In this document: in pieces, positions 25,401-39,100 of the stretch
How positions within the stretch are numbered: position 1 is the stretch's first letter
How the letters are laid out: each line of letters begins with the position of its first letter
DNA from: Auanema rhodensis
Taxonomy: Eukaryota > Nematoda > Chromadorea > Rhabditida > Rhabditidae
Assembly: GCA_964057225.1 (NCBI GenBank)
Contig: OZ059895.1
Span: 2,232,001-2,296,000, forward strand
Length of the DNA stretch: 64,000 nt
Direction: 5' to 3'
Notes under the pieces: generated by a model
What the model was told of the DNA's origin: nothing
The model's input: only the letters and a program-made list of their open reading frames with translations
Databases searched by the model: none
Program-made: the position numbers and the translations under genes

Positions 25401-28085
25401 TTCAAACGATCATAACTAATTTTTGTATTAAGCGTTTCTCAATGTAGTATAGTGCATTCGATGCGGATTTTTAAGCTGCGTCGATCTGTGTTATCAGATT
25501 TGCGCTAGCTTAAAAATGCACCGAGATATCAACTGATATAAGTTCACACTTATATCCTCGATTTTCACCCTGAAGAATTAATTTTTTCGTTGAATAACAT
25601 TGTCTATCGTCTTTGCCTTGAAAAATGGAATCTAAAAACATCTACTTTTTGCTAAATTATTTTGAAATTTTTCGAAAAAATTTTTGTCAAAATGTTTTTG
25701 GAAGCAATGTTGAGTGTACATGGAAACTCAACATACACTAATGCATCATTTTTCAAACGATCATAACTAATTTTTTTATCAAGCGTTTCTCAATGTAGTA
25801 TAGTGCATTCGATGCGGATTTTTAAGCTGCGTCGATCTGTGTTATCAGATTTGCGCTAGCTTAAAAATGCACCGAGATATCAACTGATATAAGTTCACAC
25901 TTATATCCTCGATTTTCACCCTGAAGAATTAATTTTTTCGTTGAATAGCATTGTCCATCGTCTTTGCCTTGAAAAAAGAAATCTAAAAACATCTACTTTT
26001 TGCTAAATTATTCTGAAATTTTTCGAAAAAATTTTTGTCAAAATGTTTTTGGAAGCAATGTTGAGTGTACATGGAAACTCAACATACACTAATGCATCAT
26101 TTTTCAAACGATCATAACTAATTTTTGTATCAAGCGTTTCTCAATGTAGTATAGTGCATTCGATGCGGATTTTTAAGCTGCGTCGATCTGTGTTATCAGA
26201 TTTGCGCTAGCTTAAAAATGCACCGAGATATCAACTGATATAAGTTCACACTTATATCCTCGATTTTCACCCTGAAGAATTAATTTTTTCGTTGAATAGC
26301 ATTGTCCATCGTCTTTGCCTTGAAAAAAGAAATCTAAAAACATCTACTTTTTGCTAAATTATTCTGAAATTTTTCGAAAAAATTTTTGTCAAAATGTTTT
26401 TGGAAGCAATGTTGAGTGTACATGGAAACTCAACATACACTAATGCATCATTTTTCAAACGATCATAACTAATTTTTGTATTAAGCGTTTCTCAATGTAG
26501 TATAGTGCATTCGATGCGGATTTTTAAGCTGCGTCGATCTGTGTTATCAGATTTGCGCTAGCTTAAAAATGCACCGAGATATCAACTGATATAAGTTCAC
26601 ACTTATATCCTCGATTTTCACCCTGAAGAATTAATTTTTTCGTTGAATAACATTGTCTATCGTCTTTGCCTTGAAAAATGGAATCTAAAAACATCTACTT
26701 TTTGCTAAATTATTTTGAAATTTTTCGAAAAAATTTTTGTCAAAATGTTTTTGGAAGCAATGTTGAGTGTACATGGAAACTCAACATACACTAATGCATC
26801 ATTTTTCAAACGATCATAACTAATTTTTTTATCAAGCGTTTCTCAATGTAGTATAGTGCATTCGATGCGGATTTTTAAGCTGCGTCGATCTGTGTTATCA
26901 GATTTGCGCTAGCTTAAAAATGCACCGAGATATCAACTGATATAAGTTCACACTTATATCCTCGATTTTCACCCTGAAGAATTAATTTTTTCGTTGAATA
27001 ACATTGTCTATCGTCTTTGCCTTGAAAAATGGAATCTAAAAACATCTACTTTTTGCTAAATTATTTTGAAATTTTTCGAAAAAATTTTTGTCAAAATGTT
27101 TTTGGAAGCAATGTTGAGTGTACATGGAAACTCAACATACACTAATGCATCATTTTTCAAACGATCATAACTAATTTTTTTATCAAGCGTTTCTCAATGT
27201 AGTATAGTGCATTCGATGCGGATTTTTGAGCTGCGTCGATCTGTGTTATCAGATTTGCGCTAGCTTAAAAATGCACCGAGATATCAACTGATATAAGTTC
27301 ACACTTATATCCTCGATTTTCACCCTGAAGAATTAATTTTTTCGTTGAATAGCATTGTCCATCGTCTTTGCCTTGAAAAAAGAAATCTAAAAACATCTAC
27401 TTTTTGCTAAATTATTCTGAAATTTTTCGAAAAAATTTTTGTCAAAATGTTTTTGGAAGCAATGTTGAGTGTACATGGAAACTCAACATACACTAATGCA
27501 TCATTTTTCAAACGATCATAACTAATTTTTGTATCAAGCGTTTCTCAATGTAGTATAGTGCATTCGATGCGGATTTTTAAGCTGCGTCGATCTGTGTTAT
27601 CAGATTTGCGCTAGCTTAAAAATGCACCGAGATATCAACTGATATAAGTTCACACTTATATCCTCGATTTTCACCCTGAAGAATTAATTTTTTCGTTGAA
27701 TAACATTGTCCATCGTCTTTGCCTGGAAAAATGGAATCTAAAAACATCTACTTTTTGCTAAATTATTTTGAAATTTTTCGAAAAAATTTTTGTCAAAATG
27801 TTTTTGGAAGCAATGTTGAGTGTACATGGAAACTCAACATACACTAATGCATCATTTTTCAAACAATCATAACTAATTTGTGTATTAAGCGTTTTTCAAT
27901 GTAGTATAGTGCATTCGATGCGGATTTTTAAGCTGCGTCGATCTGTGTTATCAGATTTGCGCTAGCTTAAAAATGCACCGAGATATCAACTGATATAAGT
28001 TCACACTTATATCCTCGATTTTCACCCTGAAGAATTGATTTTTTCGTTGAATAACATTGTCCATCGTCTTTGCCTTGAAAAATGG
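22471..28085. repeat. Mosaic block M65-M80
   Basis: Short cassettes are shuffled here. M66-M67 (TTTTTGG with TCAAACG, then CATCTAATTTT with AACTTGTG) recur as M71-M72, 1754 bp later because one unit between them is a base short. ATTCTGAAAT tags M65, M75, M76 and M79. AATTTTTTTATC tags M74, M77 and M78. M73 has a doubly substituted AAAAACTTTTGG at about 25325. M78-M80 resemble the later M128-M131. The TTTTTGG and GAATAGC features link this block to M1-M11 and M60. No gene is present. Confidence 0.8.
24226..24575. repeat. Only length-variant monomer (M70, 350 bp)
   Basis: Start-to-start spacing is 350 rather than 351, and it resets the phase of every later monomer. The change lies in the first 14 bases, where AATCTAAAAACATC is replaced by ATTTTAAATTATC. 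The rest matches the CATCTAATTTT / AACTTGTG subtype of M67 and M72. Several clustered substitutions plus one deleted base suggest a single local event rather than independent mutations. The new TAAATTAT is identical to a stretch about 16-20 bases downstream in the same unit. Confidence 0.9.
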
Positions 28086-31000
28086 AATCTAAAAACATCT
28101 ACTTTTTGCTAAATTATTTTGAAATTTTTCGAAAAAATTTTTGTCAAAATGTTTTTGGAAGCAATGTTGAGTGTACATGGAAACTCAACATACACTAATG
28201 CATCATTTTTCAAACGATCATAACTAATTTTTGTATTAAGCGTTTCTCAATGTAGTATAGTGCATTCGAATCGGATTTTTAAGCTGCGTCGATTTGTGTT
28301 ATCAGATTTGCGCTAGCTTAAAAATGCCCCGAGATATCAACTGATATAAGTTCACACTTATATCCTCGATTTTCACCCTGAAGAATTGATTTTTTCGTTG
28401 AATAACATTGTCCATCGTCTTTGCCTTGAAAAATGGAATCTAAAAACATCTACTTTTTGCTAAATTATTTTGAAATTTTTCGAAAAAATTTTTGTCAAAA
28501 TGTTTTTGGAAGCAATGTTGAGTGTACATGGAAACTCAACATACACTAATGCATCATTTTTCAAACGATCATAACTAATTTTTGTATCAAGCGTTTCTCG
28601 ATGTAGTATAGTGCATTCGATGCGGATTTTTAAGCTGCGTCGATCTGTGTTATCAGATTTGCGCTAGCTTAAAAATGCACCGAGATATCAACTGATATAA
28701 GTTCACACTTATATCCTCGATTTTCACCCTGAAGAATTAATTTTTTCGTTGAATAACATTGTCCATCGTCTTTGCCTGGAAAAATGGATTCTAAAAACAT
28801 CTACTTTTTGCTAAATTATTTTGAAATTTTTCGAAAAAATTTTTGTCAAAATGTTTTTGGAAGCAATGTTGAGTGTACATGGAAACTCAACATACACTAA
28901 TGCATCATTTTTCAAACAATCATAACTAATTTGTGTATTAAGCGTTTTTCAATGTAGTATAGTGCATTCGATGCGGATTTTTAAGCTACGTCGATCTGTG
29001 TTATCAGATTTGCGCTAGCTTAAAAATGCACCGAGATATCAACTGATATAAGTTCACACTTATATCCTCGATTTTCACCCTGAAGAATTGATTTTTTCGT
29101 TGAATAACATTGTCCATCGTCTTTGCCTTGAAAAATGGAATCTAAAAACATCTACTTTTTGCTAAATTATTTTGAAATTTTTCGAAAAAATTTTTGTCAA
29201 AATGTTTTTGGAAGCAATGTTGAGTGTACATGGAAACTCAACATACACTAATGCATCATTTTTCAAACAATCATAACTAATTTTTGTATTAAGCGTTTCT
29301 CAATGTAGTATAGTGCATTCGAATCGGATTTTTAAGCTGCGTCGATTTGTGTTATCAGATTTGCGCTAGCTTAAAAATGCCCCGAGATATCAACTGATAT
29401 AAGTTCACACTTATATCCTCGATTTTCACCCTGAAGAATTGATTTTTTCGTTGAATAACATTGTCCATCGTCTTTGCCTTGAAAAATGGAATCTAAAAAC
29501 ATCTACTTTTTGCTAAATTATTTTGAAATTTTTCGAAAAAATTTTTGTCAAAATGTTTTTGGAAGCAATGTTGAGTGTACATGGAAACTCAACATACACT
29601 AATGCATCATTTTTCAAACGATCATAACTAATTTTTGTATCAAGCGTTTCTCGATGTAGTATAGTGCATTCGATGCGGATTTTTAAGCTGCGTCGATCTG
29701 TGTTATCAGATTTGCGCTAGCTTAAAAATGCACCGAGATATCAACTGATATAAGTTCACACTTATATCCTCGATTTTCACCCTGAAGAATTGATTTTTTC
29801 GTTGAATAACATTGTCTATCGTCTTTGCCTTGAAAAATGGAATCTAAAAACATCTACTTTTTGCTAAATTATTTTGAAATTTTTCGAAAAAATTTTTGTC
29901 AAAATGTTTTTGGAAGCAATGTTGAGTGTACATGGAAACTCAACATACACTAATGCATCATTTTTCAAACGATCATAACTAATTTTTGTATCAAGCGTTT
30001 CTCGATGTAGTATAGTGCATTCGATGCGGATTTTTAAGCTGCGTCGATCTGTGTTATCAGATTTGCGCTAGCTTAAAAATGCACCGAGATATCAACTGAT
30101 ATAAGTTCACACTTATATCCTCGATTTTCACCCTGAAGAATTGATTTTTTCGTTGAATAACATTGTCTATCGTCTTTGCCTTGAAAAATGGAATCTAAAA
30201 ACATCTACTTTTTGCTAAATTATTTTGAAATTTTTCGAAAAAAGTTTTGTCAAAATGTTTTTGGAAGCAATGTTGAGTGTACATGGAAACTGAACATACA
30301 CTAATGCATCATTTTTCAAACGATCATAACTAATTTTTGTATCAAGCGTTTCTCAATGTAGTATAGTGCATTCGATGCGGATTTTTAAGCTACGTCGATC
30401 TGTGTTATCAGATTTGCGCTAGCTTAAAAATGCACCGAGATATCAACTGATATAAGTTCACACTTATATCCTCGATTTTCACCCTGAAGAATTGATTTTT
30501 TCGTTGAATAACATTGTCTATCGTCTTTGCCTTGAAAAATGGAATCTAAAAACATCTACTTTTTGCTAAATTATTTTGAAATTTTTCGAAAAAATTTTTG
30601 TCAAAATGTTTTTGGAAGCAATGTTGAGTGTACATGGAAACTCAACATACACTAATGCATCATTTTTCAAACGATCATAACTAATTTTTGTATTAAGCGT
30701 TTCTCAATGTAGTATAGTGCATTCGATGCGGATTTTTAAGCTACGTCGATCTGTGTTATCAGATTTGCGCTAGCTTAAAAATGCACCGAGATATCAACTG
30801 ATATAAGTTCACACTTATATCCTCGATTTTCACCCTGAAGAATTGATTTTTTCGTTGAATAACATTGTCTATCGTCTTTGCCTTGAAAAATGGAATCTAA
30901 AAACATCTACTTTTTGCTAAATTATTTTGAAATTTTTCGAAAAAATTTTTGTCAAAATGTTTTTGGAAGCAATGTTGAGTGTACATGGAAACTCAACATA

Positions 31001-34000
31001 CACTAATGCATCATTTTTCAAACGATCATAACTAATTTTTGTATTAAGCGTTTCTCAATGTAGTATAGTGCATTCGATGCGGATTTTTAAGCTGCGTCGA
31101 TCTGTGTTATCAGATTTGCGCTAGCTTAAAAATGCACCGAGATATCAACTGATATAAGTTCACACTTATATCCTCGATTTTCACCCTGAAGAATTGATTT
31201 TTTCGTTGAATAACATTGTCTATCGTCTTTGCCTTGAAAAATGGAATCTAAAAACATCTACTTTTTGCTAAATTATTTTGAAATTTTTCGAAAAAATTTT
31301 TGTCAAAATGTTTTTGGAAGCAATGTTGAGTGTACATGGAAACTCAACATACACTAATGCATCATTTTTCAAACAATCATAACTAATTTTTGTATTAAGC
31401 GTTTCTCAATGTAGTATAGTGCATTCGAATCGGATTTTTAAGCTGCGTCGATTTGTGTTATCAGATTTGCGCTAGCTTAAAAATGCACCGAGATATCAAC
31501 TGATATAAGTTCACACTTATATCCTCGATTTTCACCCTGAAGAATTGATTTTTTCGTTGAATAACATTGTCTATCGTCTTTGCCTTGAAAAATGGAATCT
31601 AAAAACATCTACTTTTTGCTAAATTATTTTGAAATTTTTCGAAAAAATTTTTGTCAAAATGTTTTTGGAAGCAATGTTGAGTGTACATGGAAACTCAACA
31701 TACACTAATGCATCATTTTTCAAACGATCATAACTAATTTTTGTATCAAGCGTTTCTCGATGTAGTATAGTGCATTCGATGCGGATTTTTAAGCTGCGTC
31801 GATCTGTGTTATCAGATTTGCGCTAGCTTAAAAATGCACCGAGATATCAACTGATATAAGTTCACACTTATATCCTCGATTTTCACCCTGAAGAATTGAT
31901 TTTTTCGTTGAATAACATTGTCTATCGTCTTTGCCTTGAAAAATGGAATCTAAAAACATCTACTTTTTGCTAAATTATTTTGAAATTTTTCGAAAAAATT
32001 TTTGTCAAAATGTTTTTGGAAGCAATGTTGAGTGTACATGGAAACTCAACATACACTAATGCATCATTTTTCAAACGATCATAACTAATTTTTGTATTAA
32101 GCGTTTCTCAATGTAGTATAGTGCATTCGAATCGGATTTTTAAGCTGCGTCGATTTGTGTTATCAGATTTGCGCTAGCTTAAAAATGCACCGAGATATCA
32201 ACTGATATAAGTTCACACTTATATCCTCGATTTTCACCCTGAAGAATTGATTTTTTCGTTGAATAACATTGTCTATCGTCTTTGCCTTGAAAAATGGAAT
32301 CTAAAAACATCTACTTTTTGCTAAATTATTTTGAAATTTTTCGAAAAAATTTTTGTCAAAATGTTTTTGGAAGCAATGTTGAGTGTACATGGAACCTCAA
32401 CATACACTAATGCATCATTTTTCAAACGATCATAACTAATTTTTGTATCAAGCGTTTCTCGATGTAGTATAGTGCATTCGATGCGGATTTTTAAGCTGCG
32501 TCGATCTGTGTTATCAGATTTGCGCTAGCTTAAAAATGCACCGAGATATCAACTGATATAAGTTCACACTTATATCCTCGATTTTCACCCTGAAGAATTA
32601 ATTTTTTCGTTGAATAACATTGTCTATCGTCTTTGCCTTGAAAAATGGAATCTAAAAACATCTACTTTTTGCTAAATTATTTTGAAATTTTTCGAAAAAA
32701 TTTTCGTCAAAATGTTTTTGGAAGCAATATTGAGTGTACATGGAAACTCAACATACACTAATGCATCATTTTTCAAACAATCATAACTAATTTGTGTATT
32801 AAGCGTTTCGCAATGTAGTATAGTGCATTCGATGCGGATTTTTAAGCTGCGTCGATCTGTGTTATCAGATTTGCGCTAGCTTAAAAATGCACCGAGATAT
32901 CAACTGATATAAGTTCACACTTATATCCTCGATTTTCACCCTGAAGAATTGATTTTATCGTTGAATAACATTGTCTATCGTCTTTGCCTTGAAAAATGGA
33001 ATCTAAAAACATCTACTTTTTGCTAAATTATTTTGAAATTTTTCGAAAAAATTTTTGTCAAAATGTTTTTGGAAGCAATGTTGAGTGTACATGGAAACTC
33101 AACATACACTAATGCATCATTTTTCAAACGATCATAACTAATTTTTGTATTAAGCGTTTCTCAATGTAGTATAGTGCATTCGAATCGGATTTTTAAGCTG
33201 CGTCGATTTGTGTTATCAGATTTGCGCTAGCTTAAAAATGCACCGAGATATCAACTGATATAAGTTCACACTTATATCCTCGATTTTCACCCTGAAGAAT
33301 TGATTTTTTCGTTGAATAACATTGTCTATCGTCTTTGCCTTGAAAAATGGAATCTAAAAACATCTACTTTTTGCTAAATTATTTTGAAATTTTTCGAAAA
33401 AATTTTTGTCAAAATGTTTTTGGAAGCAATGTTGAGTGTACATGGAAACTCAACATACACTAATGCATCATTTTTCAAACGATCATAACTAATTTTTGTA
33501 TCAAGCGTTTCTCGATGTAGTATAGTGCATTCGATGCGGATTTTTAAGCTGCGTCGATCTGTGTTATCAGATTTGCGCTAGCTTAAAAATGCACCGAGAT
33601 ATCAACTGATATAAGTTCACACTTATATCCTCGATTTTCACCCTGAAGAATTGATTTTTTCGTTGAATAACATTGTCTATCGTCTTTGCCTTGAAAAATG
33701 GAATCTAAAAACATCTACTTTTTGCTAAATTATTTTGAAATTTTTCGAAAAAATTTTTGTCAAAATGTTTTTGGAAGCAATGTTGAGTGTACATGGAAAC
33801 TCAACATACACTAATGCATCATTTTTCAAACGATCATAACTAATTTTTGTATTAAGCGTTTCTCAATGTAGTATAGTGCATTCGAATCGGATTTTTAAGC
33901 TGCGTCGATTTGTGTTATCAGATTTGCGCTAGCTTAAAAATGCACCGAGATATCAACTGATATAAGTTCACACTTATATCCTCGATTTTCACCCTGAAGA

Positions 34001-36158
34001 ATTGATTTTTTCGTTGAATAACATTGTCTATCGTCTTTGCCTTGAAAAATGGAATCTAAAAACATCTACTTTTTGCTAAATTATTTTGAAATTTTTCGAA
34101 AAAATTTTTGTCAAAATGTTTTTGGAAGCAATGTTGAGTGTACATGGAACCTCAACATACACTAATGCATCATTTTTCAAACGATCATAACTAATTTTTG
34201 TATCAAGCGTTTCTCGATGTAGTATAGTGCATTCGATGCGGATTTTTAAGCTGCGTCGATCTGTGTTATCAGATTTGCGCTAGCTTAAAAATGCACCGAG
34301 ATATCAACTGATATAAGTTCACACTTATATCCTCGATTTTCACCCTGAAGAATTAATTTTTTCGTTGAATAACATTGTCTATCGTCTTTGCCTTGAAAAA
34401 TGGAATCTAAAAACATCTACTTTTTGCTAAATTATTTTGAAATTTTTCGAAAAAATTTTCGTCAAAATGTTTTTGGAAGCAATATTGAGTGTACATGGAA
34501 ACTCAACATACACTAATGCATCATTTTTCAAACAATCATAACTAATTTGTGTATTAAGCGTTTCGCAATGTAGTATAGTGCATTCGATGCGGATTTTTAA
34601 GCTGCGTCGATCTGTGTTATCAGATTTGCGCTAGCTTAAAAATGCACCGAGATATCAACTGATATAAGTTCACACTTATATCCTCGATTTTCACCCTGAA
34701 GAATTGATTTTATCGTTGAATAACATTGTCTATCGTCTTTGCCTTGAAAAATGGAATCTAAAAACATCTACTTTTTGCTAAATTATTTTGAAATTTTTCG
34801 AAAAAATTTTTGTCAAAATGTTTTTGGAAGCAATGTTGAGTGTACATGGAAACTCAACATACACTAATGCATCATTTTTCAAACGATCATAACTAATTTT
34901 TGTATTAAGCGTTTCTCAATGTAGTATAGTGCATTCGAATCGGATTTTTAAGCTGCGTCGATTTGTGTTATCAGATTTGCGCTAGCTTAAAAATGCACCG
35001 AGATATCAACTGATATAAGTTCACACTTATATCCTCGATTTTCACCCTGAAGAATTGATTTTTTCGTTGAATAACATTGTCTATCGTCTTTGCCTTGAAA
35101 AATGGAATCTAAAAACATCTACTTTTTGCTAAATTATTTTGAAATTTTTCGAAAAAATTTTTGTCAAAATGTTTTTGGAAGCAATGTTGAGTGTACATGG
35201 AAACTCAACATACACTAATGCATCATTTTTCAAACGATCATAACTAATTTTTGTATCAAGCGTTTCTCGATGTAGTATAGTGCATTCGATGCGGATTTTT
35301 AAGCTGCGTCGATCTGTGTTATCAGATTTGCGCTAGCTTAAAAATGCACCGAGATATCAACTGATATAAGTTCACACTTATATCCTCGATTTTCACCCTG
35401 AAGAATTGATTTTTTCGTTGAATAACATTGTCTATCGTCTTTGCCTTGAAAAATGGAATCTAAAAACATCTACTTTTTGCTAAATTATTTTGAAATTTTT
35501 CGAAAAAATTTTTGTCAAAATGTTTTTGGAAGCAATGTTGAGTGTACATGGAAACTCAACATACACTAATGCATCATTTTTCAAACGATCATAACTAATT
35601 TTTGTATCAAGCGTTTCTCGATGTAGTATAGTGCATTCGATGCGGATTTTTAAGCTGCGTCGATCTGTGTTATCAGATTTGCGCTAGCTTAAAAATGCAC
35701 CGAGATATCAACTGATATAAGTTCACACTTATATCCTCGATTTTCACCCTGAAGAATTGATTTTTTCGTTGAATAACATTGTCCATCGTCTTTGCCTTGA
35801 AAAATGGAATCTAAAAACATCTACTTTTTGCTAAATTATTTTGAAATTTTTCGAAAAAATTTTTGTCAAAATGTTTTTGGAAGCAATGTTGAGTGTACAT
35901 GGAAACTCAACATACACTAATGCATCATTTTTCAAACGATCATAACTAATTTTTGTATCAAGCGTTTCTCGATGTAGTATAGTGCATTCGATGCGGATTT
36001 TTAAGCTGCGTCGATCTGTGTTATCAGATTTGCGCTAGCTTAAAAATGCACCGAGATATCAACTGATATAAGTTCACACTTATATCCTCGATTTTCACCC
36101 TGAAGAATTAATTTTTTCGTTGAATAACATTGTCCATCGTCTTTGCCTGGAAAAATGG
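28086..36158. repeat. Block M81-M103: first appearance of the GAATCGG / GATTTG subtype
   Basis: From M81 on, many monomers carry GAATCGG instead of GATGCGG together with GATTTG instead of GATCTG. Neither is present in M1-M80. In this block M81, M84, M90, M92, M95, M97 and M100 have it, mostly alternating with CTCGA monomers. Unique tags include GCCCCGAG in M81 and M84, AAAAAAGTTTTG with GAAACTGAAC in M87, GGAACCTCAAC in M93 and M98, and the heavily marked M94 and M99 (TTTTCGTC, ATATTG, TCGCAATG, TTTTATCG). M93-M97 and M98-M102 include a 5-unit (1755 bp) repeat. No gene is present. Confidence 0.85.
32298..33350. repeat. Three-monomer cassette X-Y-Z (first of eight copies)
   Basis: X is a CTCGA monomer ending in AATTAATT with GTCTAT. 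Y carries TTTTCGTC, ATATTG, CAAACA, TTTGTGTATTAAG and TCGCAATG. Z is a GAATCGG / GATTTG monomer. The cassette starts at 32298, 34053, 41424, 42828, 51954, 56517, 59325 and 61782, always in the same order. X has GGAACCTCAAC in the first four copies only. Y ends with TTTTATCG in all copies except the one starting at 51954. Confidence 0.85.
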
Positions 36159-39100
36159 ATTCTAAAAACATCTACTTTTTGCTAAATTATTTTGAAATTT
36201 TTCGAAAAAATTTTTGTCAAAATGTTTTTGGAAGCAATGTTGAGTGTACATGGAAACTCAACATACACTAATGCATCATTTTTCAAACAATCATAACTAA
36301 TTTGTGTATTAAGCGTTTTTCAATGTAGTATAGTGCATTCGATGCGGATTTTTAAGCTACGTCGATCTGTGTTATCAGATTTGCGCTAGCTTAAAAATGC
36401 ACCGAGATATCAACTGATATAAGTTCACACTTATATCCTCGATTTTCACCCTGAAGAATTGATTTTTTCGTTGAATAACATTGTCCATCGTCTTTGCCTT
36501 GAAAAATGGAATCTAAAAACATCTACTTTTTGCTAAATTATTTTGAAATTTTTCGAAAAAATTTTTGTCAAAATGTTTTTGGAAGCAATGTTGAGTGTAC
36601 ATGGAAACTCAACATACACTAATGCATCATTTTTCAAACGATCATAACTAATTTTTGTATTAAGCGTTTCTCAATGTAGTATAGTGCATTCGAATCGGAT
36701 TTTTAAGCTGCGTCGATTTGTGTTATCAGATTTGCGCTAGCTTAAAAATGCCCCGAGATATCAACTGATATAAGTTCACACTTATATCCTCGATTTTCAC
36801 CCTGAAGAATTGATTTTTTCGTTGAATAACATTGTCTATCGTCTTTGCCTTGAAAAATGGAATCTAAAAACATCTACTTTTTGCTAAATTATTTTGAAAT
36901 TTTTCGAAAAAATTTTTGTCAAAATGTTTTTGGAAGCAATGTTGAGTGTACATGGAAACTCAACATACACTAATGCATCATTTTTCAAACAATCATAACT
37001 AATTTTTGTATTAAGCGTTTCTCAATGTAGTATAGTGCATTCGAATCGGATTTTTAAGCTGCGTCGATTTGTGTTATCAGATTTGCGCTAGCTTAAAAAT
37101 GCACCGAGATATCAACTGATATAAGTTCACACTTATATCCTCGATTTTCACCCTGAAGAATTGATTTTTTCGTTGAATAACATTGTCTATCGTCTTTGCC
37201 TTGAAAAATGGAATCTAAAAACATCTACTTTTTGCTAAATTATTTTGAAATTTTTCGAAAAAATTTTTGTCAAAATGTTTTTGGAAGCAATGTTGAGTGT
37301 ACATGGAAACTCAACATACACTAATGCATCATTTTTCAAACGATCATAACTAATTTTTGTATCAAGCGTTTCTCGATGTAGTATAGTGCATTCGATGCGG
37401 ATTTTTAAGCTGCGTCGATCTGTGTTATCAGATTTGCGCTAGCTTAAAAATGCACCGAGATATCAACTGATATAAGTTCACACTTATATCCTCGATTTTC
37501 ACCCTGAAGAATTGATTTTTTCGTTGAATAACATTGTCTATCGTCTTTGCCTTGAAAAATGGAATCTAAAAACATCTACTTTTTGCTAAATTATTTTGAA
37601 ATTTTTCGAAAAAATTTTTGTCAAAATGTTTTTGGAAGCAATGTTGAGTGTACATGGAAACTCAACATACACTAATGCATCATTTTTCAAACAATCATAA
37701 CTAATTTTTGTATTAAGCGTTTCTCAATGTAGTATAGTGCATTCGAATCGGATTTTTAAGCTGCGTCGATTTGTGTTATCAGATTTGCGCTAGCTTAAAA
37801 ATGCACCGAGATATCAACTGATATAAGTTCACACTTATATCCTCGATTTTCACCCTGAAGAATTGATTTTTTCGTTGAATAACATTGTCTATCGTCTTTG
37901 CCTTGAAAAATGGAATCTAAAAACATCTACTTTTTGCTAAATTATTTTGAAATTTTTCGAAAAAATTTTTGTCAAAATGTTTTTGGAAGCAATGTTGAGT
38001 GTACATGGAAACTCAACATACACTAATGCATCATTTTTCAAACGATCATAACTAATTTTTGTATCAAGCGTTTCTCGATGTAGTATAGTGCATTCGATGC
38101 GGATTTTTAAGCTGCGTCGATCTGTGTTATCAGATTTGCGCTAGCTTAAAAATGCACCGAGATATCAACTGATATAAGTTCACACTTATATCCTCGATTT
38201 TCACCCTGAAGAATTGATTTTTTCGTTGAATAACATTGTCTATCGTCTTTGCCTTGAAAAATGGAATCTAAAAACATCTACTTTTTGCTAAATTATTTTG
38301 AAATTTTTCGAAAAAAGTTTTGTCAAAATGTTTTTGGAAGCAATGTTGAGTGTACATGGAAACTGAACATACACTAATGCATCATTTTTCAAACGATCAT
38401 AACTAATTTTTGTATCAAGCGTTTCTCAATGTAGTATAGTGCATTCGATGCGGATTTTTAAGCTACGTCGATCTGTGTTATCAGATTTGCGCTAGCTTAA
38501 AAATGCACCGAGATATCAACTGATATAAGTTCACACTTATATCCTCGATTTTCACCCTGAAGAATTGATTTTTTCGTTGAATAACATTGTCTATCGTCTT
38601 TGCCTTGAAAAATGGAATCTAAAAACATCTACTTTTTGCTAAATTATTTTGAAATTTTTCGAAAAAATTTTTGTCAAAATGTTTTTGGAAGCAATGTTGA
38701 GTGTACATGGAAACTCAACATACACTAATGCATCATTTTTCAAACGATCATAACTAATTTTTGTATTAAGCGTTTCTCAATGTAGTATAGTGCATTCGAT
38801 GCGGATTTTTAAGCTACGTCGATCTGTGTTATCAGATTTGCGCTAGCTTAAAAATGCACCGAGATATCAACTGATATAAGTTCACACTTATATCCTCGAT
38901 TTTCACCCTGAAGAATTGATTTTTTCGTTGAATAACATTGTCTATCGTCTTTGCCTTGAAAAATGGAATCTAAAAACATCTACTTTTTGCTAAATTATTT
39001 TGAAATTTTTCGAAAAAATTTTTGTCAAAATGTTTTTGGAAGCAATGTTGAGTGTACATGGAAACTCAACATACACTAATGCATCATTTTTCAAACGATC